From Micromonospora sp. ATCC 39149 (GTDB taxonomy: Bacteria > Actinomycetota > Actinomycetes > Mycobacteriales > Micromonosporaceae): a DNA stretch of 42,248 nucleotides. The stretch is taken from contig NZ_GG657738.1 in the NCBI RefSeq assembly GCF_000158815.1, positions 6,601,855-6,644,102 on the forward strand. Reading direction: 5' to 3'. The notes under the pieces were generated by a model. The model was not told where the DNA came from and did no database searches. It worked only from the letters and a program-made list of their open reading frames with translations. The stretch's first letter is position 1. Every line of letters begins with the position of its first letter. Made by a program: the position numbers and the translations under genes. Below, piece after piece: positions 40,510 through 42,248 of the stretch.

Positions 40510-40531
40510 CTTCCGAAGCGGTGATCACCGG

Positions 40532-40557
40532 CCGGCCACCCCGCGCGGGGTGGCCGG
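40532..40557. terminator. 26-bp perfect palindrome after prcA
   Basis: CCGGCCACCCCGC (40532-40544) is followed directly by its reverse complement (40545-40557). This is a probable terminator of the pup operon. Confidence 0.75.
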
Positions 40558-40604
40558 TCCCGTGTCCGGGTGGCCAGCCCTGCCCATTCGGTGCTTCGGG
40601 GGGC

Positions 40605-40610
40605 TAATGT
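40605..40610 (+). promoter_or_regulatory. -10 element, leaderless pafA promoter
   Basis: TAATGT, 6 nt before the ATG at 40617. Confidence 0.65.
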
Positions 40611-40616
40611 CACCTC

Positions 40617-41975
40617 ATGGAGCGGCGAATCTTCGGCCTTGAGACCGAGTACGGCGTCACCTGTACCTACCGTGGGCAGCGGCGGCTGTCCCCTGACGAG
40701 GTTGCGCGGTACCTGTTCCGCCGGGTGGTGTCGTGGGGTCGGTCGAGCAATGTGTTCCTGCGCAACGGTGCCCGGCTCTACCTGGACGTCGGCTCGCACC
40801 CGGAGTACGCGACGCCGGAGTGCGACTCGGTGGTGGACCTGGTGGCCCACGACCGGGCGGGGGAGCGGATCCTGGAGGGGCTGCTCGTCGACGCGGAGAA
40901 GCGGCTGCACGACGAGGGCATCGCCGGCGAGATCTACCTGTTCAAGAACAACACCGACTCGGCCGGGAACTCGTACGGCTGCCACGAGAACTACCTGGTC
41001 TCCCGGCACGGTGAGTTCGGCCGGCTGGCGGACGTGCTGATCCCGTTCTTGGTGACCCGGCAGCTGATCTGCGGCGCGGGCAAGGTGTTGCAGACGCCCC
41101 GGGGTGCGGTCTACTGCCTGTCGCAGCGGGCGGAGCACATCTGGGAGGGAGTGTCGTCGGCGACGACCCGGAGCCGGCCGATCATCAACACCCGGGACGA
41201 GCCGCACGCGGACGCGGAGCGGTACCGGCGGCTGCACGTCATCGTGGGTGACTCGAACATGAACGAGGTCACCACGCTGCTGAAGGTCGGCTCGGCGGAC
41301 ATCGTGCTGCGGATGATCGAGGCGGGGGTGGTGATGCGGGACCTGTCGCTGGAGAACCCGATCCGGGCGATCCGCGAGGTGTCGCACGACATCACCGGCC
41401 GGCGCAAGGTGCGGCTGGCCTCCGGCAAGGAGGTCAGCGCGCTGGAGATCCAGCAGGAATATCTCGCGAAGGCGACGGAGTTCGTGGAGCGCCGGGGCGG
41501 GGACCAGACGGCCAAGCGGGTGGTGGAGCTGTGGGGTCGGGTGCTGCGCGCGGTGGAGACCGGTGACCTGGAGCCGGTGTCGAGGGAGATCGACTGGGTG
41601 TCGAAGCTGCGACTGATCGAGCGGTACCAGCGCAAGCACGACCTGCCGTTGTCGCATCCGCGGGTGGCGCAGATGGACCTGGCGTACCACGACCTGCGGC
41701 GCGGGCGCGGCCTGTACGGGCTGCTGGAGCGGCGCGGGCAGGTGGACCGGGTGGCGACTGATCCGGAGATCTTCGAGGCGAAGGAGACACCGCCGCAGAC
41801 GACCCGGGCGCGGCTGCGGGGCGAGTTCATCCGGCACGCGCAGGAGAAGCGGCGTGACTTCACCGTCGACTGGGTGCACCTGAAGCTCAACGACCAGGCG
41901 CAGCGCACCGTGCTGTGCAAGGACCCGTTCCGGGCGTACGACGAGCGGGTGGAGCGGTTGATCGCCAGTATGTGA
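40617..41975 (+). CDS. pafA: Pup-protein ligase PafA
   Basis: A 452-residue ligase that phosphorylates the C-terminal Glu of Pup with ATP and joins it to substrate lysines. E9 and E11 (FGLETEYG) bind the nucleotide/metal. D57 in NGARLYLDVGSHPEYATPE is the catalytic base. The Dop-loop is absent, which separates it from Dop. The gene has its own leaderless-type promoter and a 9-bp-stem terminator after it. Confidence 0.97.
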   Translation: MERRIFGLETEYGVTCTYRGQRRLSPDEVARYLFRRVVSWGRSSNVFLRNGARLYLDVGSHPEYATPECDSVVDLVAHDRAGERILEGLLVDAEKRLHDEGIAGEIYLFKNNTDSAGNSYGCHENYLVSRHGEFGRLADVLIPFLVTRQLICGAGKVLQTPRGAVYCLSQRAEHIWEGVSSATTRSRPIINTRDEPHADAERYRRLHVIVGDSNMNEVTTLLKVGSADIVLRMIEAGVVMRDLSLENPIRAIREVSHDITGRRKVRLASGKEVSALEIQQEYLAKATEFVERRGGDQTAKRVVELWGRVLRAVETGDLEPVSREIDWVSKLRLIERYQRKHDLPLSHPRVAQMDLAYHDLRRGRGLYGLLERRGQVDRVATDPEIFEAKETPPQTTRARLRGEFIRHAQEKRRDFTVDWVHLKLNDQAQRTVLCKDPFRAYDERVERLIASM

Positions 41976-41991
41976 TTCGGTGGCCCCCTCG

Positions 41992-42020
41992 CGCGGCGCT
42001 GGTCGCGGCGGGAGGGGGCC
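41992..42020. terminator. Terminator after pafA
   Basis: GGCCCCCTC (41992-42000) pairs with GAGGGGGCC (42012-42020). Confidence 0.7.
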
Positions 42021-42027
42021 GTCCGGG

Positions 42028-42033
42028 TAGGCT
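42028..42033 (+). promoter_or_regulatory. -10 element of the last gene
   Basis: TAGGCT, 9 nt before the ATG at 42043. Confidence 0.5.
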
Positions 42034-42042
42034 GGCGCTGCC

Positions 42043-42239
42043 ATGACGATGTCTGAACCTCCCGGGCGCGAGCGCGGCGGCGCCGAGAAGCCGAACTGGA
42101 TCGACCGCCGCCGCGAGAAGATCCGTGCCGAGGTCGAGCGGAACCGGCGCGGCGAGTACACGGTGCCGACGTGGGTGCTGGCCCGTCGCGCTTGCTGGTG
42201 ATCGTCGGCGGCTGGCTCGCGTTGATCTTCGTGGCCTGA
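42043..42239 (+). CDS. Small single-pass membrane protein, apparent frameshift
   Basis: The frame from ATG 42043 reads MTMSEPPGRERGG...EKPNWIDRRREKIRAE...YTVPTWVLA and then stops early at TGA 42199-42201. The frame that ends at TGA 42237-42239 encodes a membrane-helix end (LVIVGGWLALIFVA). One missing base near 42184-42194 would join them into a protein of about 65 residues with a basic, soluble N-terminus and one C-terminal helix, a form seen in small proteins next to pafA in related organisms. The function is unknown. A start two codons later (MSEPP) is equally possible. Confidence 0.65.
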
Positions 42240-42248
42240 CGGGCCCGG

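Noticed and set aside
40086..42161. 691-codon minus-strand open frame opposite prcA/pafA
   Set aside because: It is a shadow frame, Arg/His/Pro-rich, and spans three clearly identified genes on the other strand.

Overview
The window comes from the chromosome of a high-GC actinomycete, most likely Micromonosporaceae (Micromonospora/Salinispora type). The evidence is the very high GC content with GTG starts, mycothiol synthesis (mshC), an F420-type luciferase-like oxidoreductase, a complete Pup-proteasome locus, and a Micromonospora-like intergenic palindrome. No tRNA, rRNA, CRISPR array, insertion sequence or phage module is visible.
Layout. 1-135: tail of an unknown gene. 136-684: non-coding, with a terminator and a low-GC promoter region. 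685-4705: four-gene operon encoding a Family 2B encapsulin-type shell protein with a cyclic-nucleotide-binding domain, a 2-methylisoborneol-type terpene cyclase, a GPP C-methyltransferase and a type I IPP isomerase. It looks like a shell-enclosed homomonoterpene pathway with its own DMAPP supply. 4797-8193: DUF5703, aldo/keto reductase, luciferase-like oxidoreductase, UppP. 8381-11939: the conserved actinobacterial group histidine phosphatase - DUF3090 - SCO1664-like kinase fold - mshC. 12039-17622: GntR regulator, PAC2 protein, metH. 17687-24359: accessory-looking stretch (DUF6069, ECF sigma factor with SnoaL tail, methyltransferase, frameshifted glycosyltransferase, Ca2+/H+ antiporter, zinc metallopeptidase lipoprotein, HAD hydrolase). 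24450-24497: large palindrome next to a gene remnant. 24507-29984: histidine kinase, response regulator, ABC ATPase and duplicated FtsX-type permease on the minus strand. 30061-41975: Pup-proteasome neighbourhood: RecB-like nuclease, M50 protease, trmI, a conserved hypothetical, ferredoxin, arc (mpa), dop, pup, an endonuclease VII-like gene, prcB, prcA, pafA. 42043-42239: a small membrane protein gene with an apparent frameshift.
How it fits together. IDI makes DMAPP, the methyltransferase makes 2-methyl-GPP, and the cyclase, probably loaded into the shell through its disordered N-terminus, makes 2-methylisoborneol or a relative. In the 3' part, PafA attaches Pup (which already ends in Gly-Gly-Glu), Dop removes it, and ARC/Mpa feeds pupylated proteins to PrcAB. 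A zinc-finger endonuclease VII-like protein is encoded between pup and prcB and overlaps prcB.
Two window-wide observations. At least ten genes have a TANNNT -10 element ending 6-7 nt before the start codon, so leaderless transcription is common here. Three genes show an apparent single-base frame slip, which suggests residual sequence error or recent decay.
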